Source: Amycolatopsis orientalis DSM 43388
GTDB taxonomy: Bacteria; Actinomycetota; Actinomycetes; Mycobacteriales; Pseudonocardiaceae
Reading direction: 5' to 3'
DNA: 64,000 nucleotides
NCBI RefSeq assembly: GCF_000411975.1
Contig: NZ_ASXG01000086.1
Coordinates: forward strand, 1 to 64,000
Below, one piece after another: positions 8,148 through 16,971 of this stretch. Every line of letters starts with the position of its first letter. Position 1 is the first letter of the stretch. A program made the position numbers and the translations under genes. The notes under the pieces are model-generated. The model did no database searches and had not been told where the DNA came from. It was given only the letters and a program-made list of their open reading frames with translations.

Positions 8148-10934
8148 ATGGAACGTGTGGACGGCCTCGACTTCCGGGTGCTCGGCCCGGCCGAGGTGCT
8201 CGCCGGGGACCAGGTGGTGCCGCTGGGCGGCAGCCGCCCGCTGATCGTGCTCGCCGGACTGCTGCTGCGGGCCAACCGCCTCGTCTCGGTCGACGTGCTC
8301 AGCCACTGGCTGTGGGGCGACGACCAGCGTCGGTCGAAGGGCGCGCTGCAGACGTACGTCCTGCGGCTGCGCCGGGCGCTCGGCGACGGCGCGGCAATCC
8401 GCACCGAACGCGGCGGCTACCTGCTGGAAGTCGACGAGAACGCGGTGGACCTCGGTCGTTTCCGCCGGTTCGCGGCACGCGGCCGCAGCGCGGTGGAGCG
8501 AGGGGAGCACCGGCGGGCGGCGGGCTATTTCGAGGACGCGCTCGGGCAGTGGCGGGGACCGGCGCTGCAGAACGTGGAGTCGGACGCGCTGCACCGCGAC
8601 GAGGTCGGGCAGCTCGCCGAGGAACGCACGCGGGTGCGTGAGCAGTGGGCCGAGACCTTGTTGACGGTCGGCGAATACGACACGGTCGTGCCCGAACTGG
8701 AGCAGCTGACGCGCGAACATCCGCTGCGCGAACGCCCGCACGAGCAGCTGATGTACGCGCTGCTCCGCTCCGGGCGGCAAGCCGAGGCGCTGGAGGTGTA
8801 TCGGCGGATCAGCGGGTTGCTGGCCGAGGAACTGGGCTTGGATCCCGGTGCCGGACTGCAACGCGCGCACCGGCTCGTCTTGGGCGGCGACGAAGGGTCG
8901 CGCTTCCGGACTCCGTTGGAACCCCATATCCCGCACCAGCTTCCGGCCGACCTAGGTGCTTTCGCCGGTCGATCCGCGGACTTGAAAGCCTTGCGCGCCT
9001 TATTGCCGGAAGCTCTCGACGACGGCACCTCCACGCCGATCGCTTCGGTGGAAGGCATGGGCGGGCAAGGGAAAACCACCCTGTCCGTCCACTTCGCACA
9101 TCAGATCGCCGATCGTTTCACCGGCGGGCAAGTGTTTCTGGACCTTCGGGGCTACGGTCCGGGTGCGCCGGTGACCCCGATCGCCGCGCTGGAAACCCTG
9201 CTCGCCGCGCTGGGCGTCCCCGCCGACCGAATCCCGTCCGGTTTGGACGAACGCGCGGCGACCTGGCGTACCTACACCACCGGCCGGCGGCTGCTGGTCG
9301 TGCTGGACAACGCGAACAGCACCGAGCAAGTGCGCTCTTTGCTGCCTGGCCCGGGCTGTCTGGTCGTGGTGACGAGCCGCTGGCAGCTGCGCGGACTGGT
9401 CGCGACACACGGGGCTCGCCGGATCGCGTTGTCTGAATTGGACAGTGAAGAGGCGGTGGAACTGCTCGCTTCGGCCATCGGCGTCGAACGGGTGCAGGAG
9501 GACCCGATCGCCGCCGGCCGATTTGTCGAGTACTGCGGCGGGCTCCCGTTGGCGATCCGCGTTCTCGCCGTGCGCGCCGCGCAGTTCCCGCGGCTGCCGC
9601 TGAGCGAGTTCATGGCCGCGTTGCCCTCGGACGCCGGCCGGTTGAGCACCTTCGACCTCGGCGACGGCGACGAAACCAATATCCGCACGGTTTTCTCTTA
9701 TTCTTACCGGGTGTTATGCCCAGCGGCCGCGCGGCTGCTGCGGTTGCTGGCCCTGTCGGTCGGCCCGGACCTGTCGCTGGGGATGGCGGTCGCGCTCAAC
9801 GGACGGTCCGAAAAGGAGACTCGCGGCGCTCTCGACACTCTCGTTTCGACTCATCTGCTCACCCAGCCGAAACCGGGCCGATACCAGTTCCACGACCTGA
9901 TTCGCGCTTATGCCACTGAGTTGTCGGAGCAGGAAGACGACGCCGCCGAGCGCGCTGGCGCCAGTGCGCGCTTGCTCGACTGGTGCATCGCGTCGGCGCG
10001 GAACGCGGGTTTGGCGATGCGCCCGCGCCAGCTGATGGACGAAATCGGGCCGATCCCTTCGGCCGGTGCGCTTGAATTTTCGGACTTCCACCAGGCGCTG
10101 GCCTGGTTCATCGAGGAACACGGGAACTTGCTCTCGGTGATCCAATGGTCGTTCCGGATCGGCAGGTACGCACAATGCTGGCGGCTGGCCTGGTCGCTGT
10201 TCACCTACTTCGCCGGACGAGCACGCGTCGACGAATGGCGGTACGTTTTCGAAATCGGCCTGCGTGCGGCGCGGAATTCCGGGGAACGGCACGGTGAAGC
10301 GGCGATCCTCAATGGACTCGGGGTGATCGAGGGAGTCGCCCGGAACTACGTGCTGGCGCGCGAATATCTGGAGCAGGCGCTGGCCGTGCAGCTGGAATTG
10401 GGCTCGCTGCCGGGGGAGGCGCGGGCGCGCTACAACCTGGCGATGACCGCCCAGGACATCTCGGATTTTCCGGAGGCTTACCGGCATGGCTTGCGTTCGC
10501 TGGAAATCACGCGAGAGCTGGGTTTCACCTCGGTGGAGGCGAACGTCTTGCGCGCGCTGGGCGACCTGTGCGCGATGATGGGGGACTACCCGCAGGCGTT
10601 GTCGCTCGCGGACGAGGCACTGGCGCTGGTCCCGCCGGACGACCTCCCGCAGGGCCGCTTCTCTCTCGCCGCGAGAGCCCGCGCACTGCTGGGTTTGGGT
10701 CGGCACGTGGAAGGAATCGAGTGCCTGTCCGAGGCGGTCGACATGTTCTTCGCGATGGACGAGGAGTATGAGGCTGCGGATGTGCTGTCGGAACTGGGCA
10801 CCGCACACCTGCGCTACGGCCGCACCGCCGCGGCACGAGACTGCTGGCTACGCGCGGTCCGGTTGCTGACCCGGCTGGACCACCCTGATGCGGACCGGGT
10901 GCGGGCGCAGTTGGCTGGGTTGGTGCGGGGGTAG
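8148..10934 (+). CDS. SARP/AfsR-type regulator (winged helix-BTAD-NB-ARC-TPR)
   Basis: 928 residues. Residues ~7-95 are an OmpR-type winged helix (FRVLGPAEV ... ALQTYVLRLRRAL ... TERGGYLL). Residues ~100-245 are the bacterial transcriptional activation domain (FxxxxxxGR...A...WRGPAL, HPLRERPHEQLMYAL). An NB-ARC ATPase follows, with Walker A GMGGQGKTT at ~303-312, LLVVLDNA and CGGLPLAIRVLA. The C-terminal third is TPR-like. Such proteins activate secondary metabolism or developmental genes; no biosynthetic cluster is in the window, so the target is unknown. The ATG at 8148 is used, but the GTG at 8157 is equally plausible: a CACAAT hexamer just before it would give a leaderless message. Confidence 0.9.
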   Translation: MERVDGLDFRVLGPAEVLAGDQVVPLGGSRPLIVLAGLLLRANRLVSVDVLSHWLWGDDQRRSKGALQTYVLRLRRALGDGAAIRTERGGYLLEVDENAVDLGRFRRFAARGRSAVERGEHRRAAGYFEDALGQWRGPALQNVESDALHRDEVGQLAEERTRVREQWAETLLTVGEYDTVVPELEQLTREHPLRERPHEQLMYALLRSGRQAEALEVYRRISGLLAEELGLDPGAGLQRAHRLVLGGDEGSRFRTPLEPHIPHQLPADLGAFAGRSADLKALRALLPEALDDGTSTPIASVEGMGGQGKTTLSVHFAHQIADRFTGGQVFLDLRGYGPGAPVTPIAALETLLAALGVPADRIPSGLDERAATWRTYTTGRRLLVVLDNANSTEQVRSLLPGPGCLVVVTSRWQLRGLVATHGARRIALSELDSEEAVELLASAIGVERVQEDPIAAGRFVEYCGGLPLAIRVLAVRAAQFPRLPLSEFMAALPSDAGRLSTFDLGDGDETNIRTVFSYSYRVLCPAAARLLRLLALSVGPDLSLGMAVALNGRSEKETRGALDTLVSTHLLTQPKPGRYQFHDLIRAYATELSEQEDDAAERAGASARLLDWCIASARNAGLAMRPRQLMDEIGPIPSAGALEFSDFHQALAWFIEEHGNLLSVIQWSFRIGRYAQCWRLAWSLFTYFAGRARVDEWRYVFEIGLRAARNSGERHGEAAILNGLGVIEGVARNYVLAREYLEQALAVQLELGSLPGEARARYNLAMTAQDISDFPEAYRHGLRSLEITRELGFTSVEANVLRALGDLCAMMGDYPQALSLADEALALVPPDDLPQGRFSLAARARALLGLGRHVEGIECLSEAVDMFFAMDEEYEAADVLSELGTAHLRYGRTAAARDCWLRAVRLLTRLDHPDADRVRAQLAGLVRG

Positions 10935-11455
10935 GTTCGGCCGATGCTGTGAAACCGCACTGGCTGCGGCTTCACGATGCTGCGACAACCAACGCCGCGT
11001 GCCGTCCCGCCGCAGCACCGCACTGTCGCCGCGTCGGACTTCCGCAAGGGTGCACTCATGCGAGAGCGAGGCGTATTGCCGCGACTCGGGGGACTGACTG
11101 CGTCCGGGCTCGGTGTTGGTGCGACTAGATCACTCGGGTGCCGATCGTGGGTGCGGTCGGCGGGGAGGAGCGCTGCCGCGTGGGGTTGGGCGGTGGCTGC
11201 GTTGGCCCACTCCGAGAGGCCAGGTGCGACTGCACTGCGCGGGAGGGACCGGAGCGGGAGGCGGTGGCGCGAAATTGGTTGGGCCACTCCGACGCTGCCG
11301 GATGCGAGCATGGGCTTCAGCTGTTCGGCAGCACGTTCTCCAGTGTTCACCTAAGGCCAGCCGGGCGCGGTGGTCCGCGTGCCGACCCCCAGTGGCAGCA
11401 CGTAGACCACCGGCGGCCCGTACTCTCACCCAATCGAAGTGCGCTCACTGTCCGC
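10935..11455. other. Intergenic region with no supported gene
   Basis: About 520 bases between the SARP regulator and the DUF72 gene, which converge on it. Open frames exist on both strands, but none shows recognisable domains, a good ribosome-binding site or actinomycete-like protein composition. No long inverted repeat stands out. Confidence 0.5.
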
Positions 11456-12307
11456 TCACTGTGCTAGGCCGGTCTCGGCGGACAGGCCTAGCAGTCGGGC
11501 GAGCGTGACGGCGTTGTGCGGGGCCGCGACTTTGCTGTCGTTGTCGAAGTAGACGTGCACGTCCCGGCGGCCGGCGTCGTGCCATTCGGTGATCTTCGCG
11601 GCCCAGGCGCGGAGGGCGGAATCGGAGTAGTTGCTGGTGTAGAGCTCCTCCGAACCGTGCAACCGGACGTAACTGAAGTTAGTGGTCTGGTCCTCCCGGT
11701 ACGGCCACGGCGCGGCGGCGTCGGAGGTCACCAGGGCTATGCGGTGTTTCCGGAGCAAGTCCAGTGCTTCGGGGGCGGTGAAGCTGGGGTGGCGCACTTC
11801 GAGCGCGTGCCGCACCGGCCGGTCGGGGCCTGGGTCCAGGAACGGTGGGAACTTGAGTTTGTCGTCGTGCTTCGCGCCGAGGGCCGCGGCCTCGGTGGTG
11901 GTGCGGGGTAGTTGGCCGAGAAACGTCGAGACGCGGTCTGGGTCGAAGGTCAGTCGTGGCGGGAGTTGCCAGAGGAACGGGCCTAGTTTGTCGGCGAGTG
12001 CGAGGACGCCGGACGCGTAGAAGTTGGCGAGCGCGGCTTCGACGTCGCGCAGTTGTTTGAGGTGCGTGATGAACCGGCCGCCCTTGATCGCGAACAGGAA
12101 CCCGGCCGGGGTTTCGGCGTGCCAGGCGCGGTATCGCTCCGGGCGTTGCAGCGAGTAGAAGGACCCGTTGATCTCGACGGCGTTCAGCTGGCTGGAGAGG
12201 TACTCGAGTTCGCGCCGCTGCGGCAGGCCGGACGGGTAGAACGTGCCGCGCCACGGCGGGTATCGCCAGCCGGACGTGCCCACTCGGATCTGGCCGATCT
12301 TGCTCAC
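11456..12307 (-). CDS. DUF72 (YecE-like) family protein
   Basis: 283 residues. It opens IRVGTSGWRYPPWRGTFYP and contains VEINGSFYSLQRPERYRAWH, FAIKGGRFITH, GPFLWQLPP, ALEVRHPSF and YVYFDND-type strands, the signature of the DUF72 TIM-barrel family. Its biochemical role is unknown. The start is placed at the GTG (complement of 12305-12307) because the family begins right after it and a GAAAGG ribosome-binding site precedes it; the frame extends to 12430 with an Arg-rich, unconserved segment that is probably untranslated. No signal peptide is seen. Confidence 0.88.
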   Translation of the reverse strand: MSKIGQIRVGTSGWRYPPWRGTFYPSGLPQRRELEYLSSQLNAVEINGSFYSLQRPERYRAWHAETPAGFLFAIKGGRFITHLKQLRDVEAALANFYASGVLALADKLGPFLWQLPPRLTFDPDRVSTFLGQLPRTTTEAAALGAKHDDKLKFPPFLDPGPDRPVRHALEVRHPSFTAPEALDLLRKHRIALVTSDAAAPWPYREDQTTNFSYVRLHGSEELYTSNYSDSALRAWAAKITEWHDAGRRDVHVYFDNDSKVAAPHNAVTLARLLGLSAETGLAQ

Positions 12308-12426
12308 CGCCTTTCGCCGCCGAGGATTCCCTCCCGGACGGTTGCGGTAAACCCGTCCGCGCGGCTGTTTTCGGGACAGGTGGGCCAAGGATCGGGACAA
12401 GTGTCCTGAACGGAGGGACGTGGGTC

Positions 12427-13347
12427 TCATGGCTCGAACTCCGTTGCCTGGGCGTGGGGACGGGGCGAGGAGGGGGCGGGCGAAGCCAGATCGAGGATGG
12501 GGTTGCGGAGGTTGGCGGCAGTGGTGTGAGCGGTGTCGACGCTGGGGAGGACAGCGCCGGGACTGACGGCGGGGGCGGAGGGGCGGGAGGCGGACTGCGG
12601 CACCGGCGTGGGCGGCGGTGGCGTCGTGGACGGCAGCATCAGTGAGGGGACGGGCGAAGCCGGAACGCGGAGGGGTTTGAAGCGGCGGAGGTTGGCGCCA
12701 GTGCGTGCGGTGGCTGTGGTGTGGGCGGTGTCGACGCTAGGGAGAGCAGGGCCGGGACTGACGGCGGGGGCGGGCGCGGAGAGCCGGGAGGCGGACCGCA
12801 GCACCGACGCGGACGGCGGTGCCGTCGTGGATGGCAGCGTCGGTGAGGGGACGGGCGAAGCCGGAATGCGGAGGGGGCTGAAGCGGCGGAGGTTGGCACC
12901 CGTGCGTGCGGCGGCAGTGGTGTGGGCGGCGTCGGTGCTGGGGAGGGCCGCACCGGGACTGACGCCGGGGGCAGGAGCGGAAGGCAGAGAGGCGGGCCGC
13001 AACATCGACGCGGGCGGTGCCGGAAGGGCCATCGCGAACGGCGCTGTCGTGGACGGCGGCACTGACGTGGACGGCGGTGCCGGAACCACCATCGCGAACG
13101 GCACTGCCGTGAACCGCAGCGCCGACGTCGGCGGCCATGCCGGGGTGAAGGCAGGGCGGCAGGAACGCGGCAAGCGGCAACCCTCGTTGGCGAGCCAATC
13201 GTGCCGCGTCCCTGAACGGTTGCGCTGCCTAAGCCGTTTTGCGGCCACCCTCCGGTCAGGCCCCGCCGAACCAGCTTCCAGCCCTGTGCCTGTCAGGCCC
13301 GCTGCCCCACCACCCGCGAACCGGCCCGGGCCCTCCGGCTCAGTCAT
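12427..13347 (-). CDS. Hypothetical Ala/Pro/Ser-rich repeat protein
   Basis: 306 residues with no recognised domain. After a basic N-terminal segment (RRVAAKRLRQRNRS), the protein is a degenerate repeat of about 65-67 residues containing HTT..ARTGANLRRF, PLR(I/V)PASPVPS and AP(A)VSPG..LPSV. The best support for translation is an AAGGAG site overlapping the stop of the upstream DUF4253 gene, 12 bases from its end, which suggests coupling. The opposite strand is also open across the same repeat and is the main alternative. The function is unknown; it may be a recently expanded or decaying gene. Confidence 0.4.
   Translation of the reverse strand: MTEPEGPGRFAGGGAAGLTGTGLEAGSAGPDRRVAAKRLRQRNRSGTRHDWLANEGCRLPRSCRPAFTPAWPPTSALRFTAVPFAMVVPAPPSTSVPPSTTAPFAMALPAPPASMLRPASLPSAPAPGVSPGAALPSTDAAHTTAAARTGANLRRFSPLRIPASPVPSPTLPSTTAPPSASVLRSASRLSAPAPAVSPGPALPSVDTAHTTATARTGANLRRFKPLRVPASPVPSLMLPSTTPPPPTPVPQSASRPSAPAVSPGAVLPSVDTAHTTAANLRNPILDLASPAPSSPRPHAQATEFEP
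12430..12933 (-). repeat. ~200-bp degenerate tandem repeat
   Basis: Unit 1 covers about 12733-12933 (201 bases), unit 2 about 12538-12732 (195 bases), and a third truncated unit runs to the end of the frame; a more diverged copy lies upstream to about 13110. The unit lengths stay multiples of three, consistent with a coding repeat. Confidence 0.65.
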
Positions 13348-13358
13348 CCTTCACTCCT

Positions 13359-14120
13359 TCAAGCCCACGAGAACCTCCACCGGCGTGCCTGCACCAAGGA
13401 ACTCGCGTACTCCCGCAGGTTTCCCGGCTGCGTGAGATACGTCGGGAGGCTGAACGCGCGGTGCTCCGCCGCCACGGTGAGAGCCCTGGCGTGGGTGCGC
13501 GGCGGGGCGGAGACCGACAGCTCGAGGGAGTCGAAGCCCAACGTCACCAGGGTCGCGCCGAAGCGGTCTTCCCAGCTGCGCAGGACCGCCGACAGCTCGG
13601 CTACCTGGTCTGTCGACTTGATCATTCCCGTCCAGCCGATCAGGGCCGGGACGTCGGCCGGGCGGTCCGCTTGGACCAGGCCCAACCGGTGGGGAGTGCG
13701 GGCGGCCAGGATCGAGCCGGTGTTGCCTGCTTCGGCCAGCGGGTCCGAGCGGCGGTGCGAGCGTTTCGCCAACCCGGGGAAGCGGGTGCCGAACGGGCGC
13801 AGGCAGGCTCCGTCGCAGCAGGAGCCGTCCCACCAGCGGGCCAGGACTTCGGCTGGGTCGGCGTTGTCGACGCGGTGCCCGGCCGGGGCCAGCCGGCCGC
13901 GGTCGTCCAGCCAGTCCTCGCCGCGGGCGGAGAAGCGCTGGTCGGGCGGGATCAGGACGGGCCACAGTCCGGACCGCTCGAACTCCGCGACACAGCTCAG
14001 GTACCGCTGCGGCCGCGTGAGCGGCTCCTCCGACACCCAGATCCGCCCGTGCCAGTGCCCGGGCGGCAAGGTCTGGACCGGCGGTGCCCCGACGCCGGGG
14101 CGGAACGGTGCGATCGTCAT
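13359..14120 (-). CDS. DUF4253 domain protein
   Basis: 253 residues. The C-terminal ~110 residues carry the DUF4253 signature: LGLVQADRPADVPALIGWTG, then LRSWEDRFGATLVTLGFDSLELSVSAPP and ALTVAAEHRAF. The N-terminal half is a variable region with GHWHGRIWVSEEPL and FERSGLWPVLIP. The family has no known activity and is often associated with immunity or toxin-like loci, but nothing nearby shows such a link. The ATG overlaps by four bases (ATGA) with the stop of the dedA pseudogene frame, and the following repeat-protein ORF starts 12 bases after its stop. Confidence 0.8.
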   Translation of the reverse strand: MTIAPFRPGVGAPPVQTLPPGHWHGRIWVSEEPLTRPQRYLSCVAEFERSGLWPVLIPPDQRFSARGEDWLDDRGRLAPAGHRVDNADPAEVLARWWDGSCCDGACLRPFGTRFPGLAKRSHRRSDPLAEAGNTGSILAARTPHRLGLVQADRPADVPALIGWTGMIKSTDQVAELSAVLRSWEDRFGATLVTLGFDSLELSVSAPPRTHARALTVAAEHRAFSLPTYLTQPGNLREYASSLVQARRWRFSWA

Positions 14121-14795
14121 GAGCTTCCCCTCGAACTGGTGTTCGGTGCCTGTTTATCGAACAGTAGTTCGAACCACCGACAATTTCCAGGGCGCCACGA
14201 GCTCGTCCGTTCGGGTGAACCTAGCGAAAGTCCAGGTCGAGGGGCGAAAAAGCGCCGGGAGACGCGGCACACGCGGACCGCGACGAAGAGGCCGATGGCG
14301 ATCGCCACCGCGGCGTACTGGAACACTGACGCGTACCGGTCCACCAGCTCCCCGAGCAAGTACCCGGCCACGACGAACGCGGTGTTCCACAGCAGGCTGC
14401 CCGCTGTCGTCAGCAGCAGGAAGCGGCCGAACGGCATTCGTTCGACGCCCGCCGGCAGTGAGATCAGGATGCGGAAGATCGGCGCCATCCGGCCGAGGAA
14501 CACCGCCTTCCCGCCGTGCCGGGTGAACCACGCCTCGGTGCGGTGGAAGTCGGCGGCGTCCATCAGCGGCAGCCCGGTCAACAGCGCCCGGCAGCGGTCG
14601 CGGCCGAGCGGAGCGCTCAGTCAGTAGACGAGCACGGCACCAGCGAGCCTAGGGTCGTCCAGAAGAGGGCACCGGCCAGGCTGAAGGTGCCGCGGCTCGC
14701 GGAGAATCCGGCCAGCGGGAGTACGAGTTCGCTGGGGATCGGCGGAACAGGTTGTCCAGGGGTTCGGCGGCGGGAGTGGCGAGCAAGCGCTTCAA
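14117..14795 (-). pseudogene. DedA-family membrane protein pseudogene
   Basis: The C-terminal two thirds are intact: DAADFHRTEAWFTRHGGKAVFLGRM, PIFRILISLPAGVERMPFG, LLLTTAGSLLWNTAFVVAGYLLGE. Upstream the family sequence continues, but in pieces. LLATPAAEPLDNLF (14795 downward) is followed in another frame by PIPSELVLPLAGFSASRGTF and SLAGALFWTTLGS. In a third frame come AGAVLVY, a stop where the family has tryptophan (TGG to TGA), then LSAPLGRDRCRALL. The stretch between EPL and the PIPSELVLP motif, which should hold the first helix, is missing. At least one deletion, two frameshifts and one nonsense change are therefore visible. Confidence 0.8.
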
Positions 14796-14924
14796 GGGGA
14801 TTCCTTTCCTGACGGCGGCAACGCCGTAGAAAGCCAAGGCGCGCAACACATTGCGTTCGGCCACCCGGAGAGGTGCGGAAAACCGCAGTGCTCCGCCCAC
14901 CGAGGCCTGACTAGCCTGCGCGAC

Positions 14925-15245
14925 GTGAACAGATCGCGAGTGCTGCGCCTGACGGCGGGCGTCGGAGTGGGCGCGCTGACGGCACTCGTCGAGCTGCCGT
15001 ATGTGGCACTCGCCGCGCCGCTGCTAGTCGCGCCCGCGGCGCGGACGCGCGCGCCCGGCTGACCCCGCGCGAGCGCGAGGTGCTGGAGAAATGGCGCAGG
15101 GCCACCCGAACGCGAGCATCTCGACCCTGCGTTCATCTCGCAGAGCGCGGTGGAGAGGCACCCGAACGCGATCTTCGACAAGCTCGACGAGCGCAGGGCT
15201 GCAGCACGACGCGTGCTGGCCGTTCTCCGTTACCTCGGTTCGTGA
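14925..15245 (+). pseudogene. Relic of a two-component system (sensor N-terminus joined to LuxR-type regulator C-terminus)
   Basis: The first part, from the GTG at 14925, translates as RLTAGVGVGALTALVELPYVALA, matching the first membrane segments of actinobacterial sensor kinases. After a junction near 15050 the sequence becomes RLTPREREVLE, the start of a LuxR-type DNA-binding domain. In shifted frames it continues as MAQGHPNASIS, FISQSAVERHPNAIFDKL and finally RRVLAVLRYLGS-stop, the usual end of NarL/LuxR response regulators. The whole kinase core and receiver domain are deleted, and at least two frameshifts break the rest. It abuts the XPB helicase stop. Confidence 0.75.
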
Positions 15246-15246
15246 T

Positions 15247-16893
15247 TCACAGCGGTCGCCGCAGGTCCTCCGCGTCGACGATGTGGTACGCGTAACCCTG
15301 CTCGGCAAGGAATCGCTGCCGGTGCGCCGCGTACTCCGTGTCCACCGTGTCCCGCGACACGATCGAATAGAAGTGCGCCTGCCGTCCGTCGCCCTTCGGG
15401 CGCAGCAGCCGGCCGAGGCGTTGCGCTTCCTCCTGTCGCGAACCGAACGTGCCCGAAATCTGGATCGCCACCGACGCTTCCGGAAGGTCGATCGAGAAGT
15501 TCGCGACCTTCGACACCACCAGCGTGCGCAGTTCGCCGCGGCGGAACTTGTAGAACAGTTCCTCGCGTTCCTTGTTCTTCGTCGCGCCCTGGATGACCGG
15601 GGCCTCCAGCTCCGCGCCCAGCATCTCGAGCTGGTCGAGGTACGCGCCGATCACCAGGGTCGGCTCGCCGGCGTGTTTGTCCACAATGGACCGGATCACC
15701 GGGATCTTCGTCATCGCTGTGGCGGCGAGCTTGTACCGCTCGTCGGAGTCCGCGGTGGCGTACTGCAGGCGCTCGTTTTCCGTGAGCGTCACGCGCACCT
15801 CGGTGCATTCCGCCGGCGCGATCCAGCCCTGCGCCTCGATGTCGCGCCACGGCACGTCGTACCGCTTCGGGCCGATCAGCGAGAACACGTCGCCCTCGCG
15901 GCCGTCCTCGCGCACCAGCGTGGCGGTCAGCCCGAGCCGCCGCCGCGACTGCAGGTCCGCGGTCATCCGGAACACCGGCGCGGGCAGCAGGTGCACCTCG
16001 TCGTAGACGACCAGGCCCCAGTCGCGCGAATCGAACAGCTCCAGGTGCCGGTACTCGCCCTTGGTCTTGCGCGTGACCACCTGGTACGTCGCGATGGTGA
16101 CCGGCCGGATCTCCTTCTTCTCCCCGGAGTACTCGCCGATCTCGTCCTCGGTCAGCGACGTCCGCGCCACCAGTTCGCGCTTCCACTGCCGCCCGGCGAC
16201 GGTGTTGGTGACCAGGATCAGCGTGGTGGCCTTGGCATGCGCCATCGCGGCCGCGCCGACCAGCGTCTTGCCCGCGCCGCACGGCAGCACGACGACGCCG
16301 GAACCGCCCGCCCAGAACGCTTCGGCGGCCTGCCGCTGGTAGTCGCGCAGGTGCCAGTCGTCCTCGGCGAGGTCGATCGGATGCGCTTCGCCGTCCACGT
16401 ACCCGGCGAGGTCCTCGGCCGGCCAGCCGACCTTCAGCAGCGCCTGCTTGAGCCGCCCCCGTTCGGACGGGTGCACGATCACCGTGTCCTCGTCGATCCG
16501 CGCGCCCAGCATCGGGCTGATCTTCTTGTTGCGCGAGACCTCTTCGAGCACCGCGCGGTCGGTCGTGGTCATGACCAGGCCGTGCGCCGGGTGGTTGGTG
16601 ATCTGCAGCCGCCCGAACCGGCCCATCACGTCCACGACGTCGATCAACAGCGGCTGCGGCACCGGGAAGCGCGAGTACGTGGTGAGCGCGTCCACCACCT
16701 GTTCCGCGTCGTGCCCGGCCGCGCGCGCGTTCCACAACGCGAGCGGCGTGATCCGGTAGGTGTGCACGTGTTCGGGCGCTCGTTCCAGTTCGGCGAACGG
16801 CGCGATCGCGATCCGCGCGTCGTCGGCGCGCGGATTGTCGACCTCGAGCAGCACGGTTTTGTCGGACTGGACGATCAGGGGGCCATCAGTCAC
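15247..16893 (-). CDS. DNA repair helicase XPB
   Basis: 548 residues, the typical length of bacterial XPB (ERCC3-like) superfamily 2 helicases. An N-terminal damage-recognition-like region (DGPLIVQSDKTVLLEV ... FAELERAPEHVHTYRITPLALWNA) precedes the helicase core. The core has LRDYQRQAAEAFW, Walker A LPCGAGKTLVG, VYDEVHLLPAPVFR (DEVH box), GLTATLVREDG, and C-terminal motifs SISGTFGSRQEEAQRLGRLLRPK-like. The GTG start has an AGGAG site immediately upstream. Its relatives unwind DNA 3' to 5' in repair. In M. tuberculosis (recalled) it neighbours the helicase-associated gene that here lies about 20 kb away. Confidence 0.93.
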   Translation of the reverse strand: MTDGPLIVQSDKTVLLEVDNPRADDARIAIAPFAELERAPEHVHTYRITPLALWNARAAGHDAEQVVDALTTYSRFPVPQPLLIDVVDVMGRFGRLQITNHPAHGLVMTTTDRAVLEEVSRNKKISPMLGARIDEDTVIVHPSERGRLKQALLKVGWPAEDLAGYVDGEAHPIDLAEDDWHLRDYQRQAAEAFWAGGSGVVVLPCGAGKTLVGAAAMAHAKATTLILVTNTVAGRQWKRELVARTSLTEDEIGEYSGEKKEIRPVTIATYQVVTRKTKGEYRHLELFDSRDWGLVVYDEVHLLPAPVFRMTADLQSRRRLGLTATLVREDGREGDVFSLIGPKRYDVPWRDIEAQGWIAPAECTEVRVTLTENERLQYATADSDERYKLAATAMTKIPVIRSIVDKHAGEPTLVIGAYLDQLEMLGAELEAPVIQGATKNKEREELFYKFRRGELRTLVVSKVANFSIDLPEASVAIQISGTFGSRQEEAQRLGRLLRPKGDGRQAHFYSIVSRDTVDTEYAAHRQRFLAEQGYAYHIVDAEDLRRPL

Positions 16894-16971
16894 CTCTCCT
16901 TTATACGTTCCCTCCCAGACCGCGGCCCGGGGATGCCAAGATGGCGGGACGAAGCCGCGGGAGGGGACCCA

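Noticed and set aside
12533..13435. 300-codon plus-strand ORF over the repeat region
   Set aside because: Equally low complexity, but without the coupled ribosome-binding site that supports the minus-strand reading; kept only as an alternative.
14117..14581. Intact short DedA-family gene
   Set aside because: The missing N-terminal half is readable upstream in broken frames, so this is the end of a pseudogene rather than a complete small protein.
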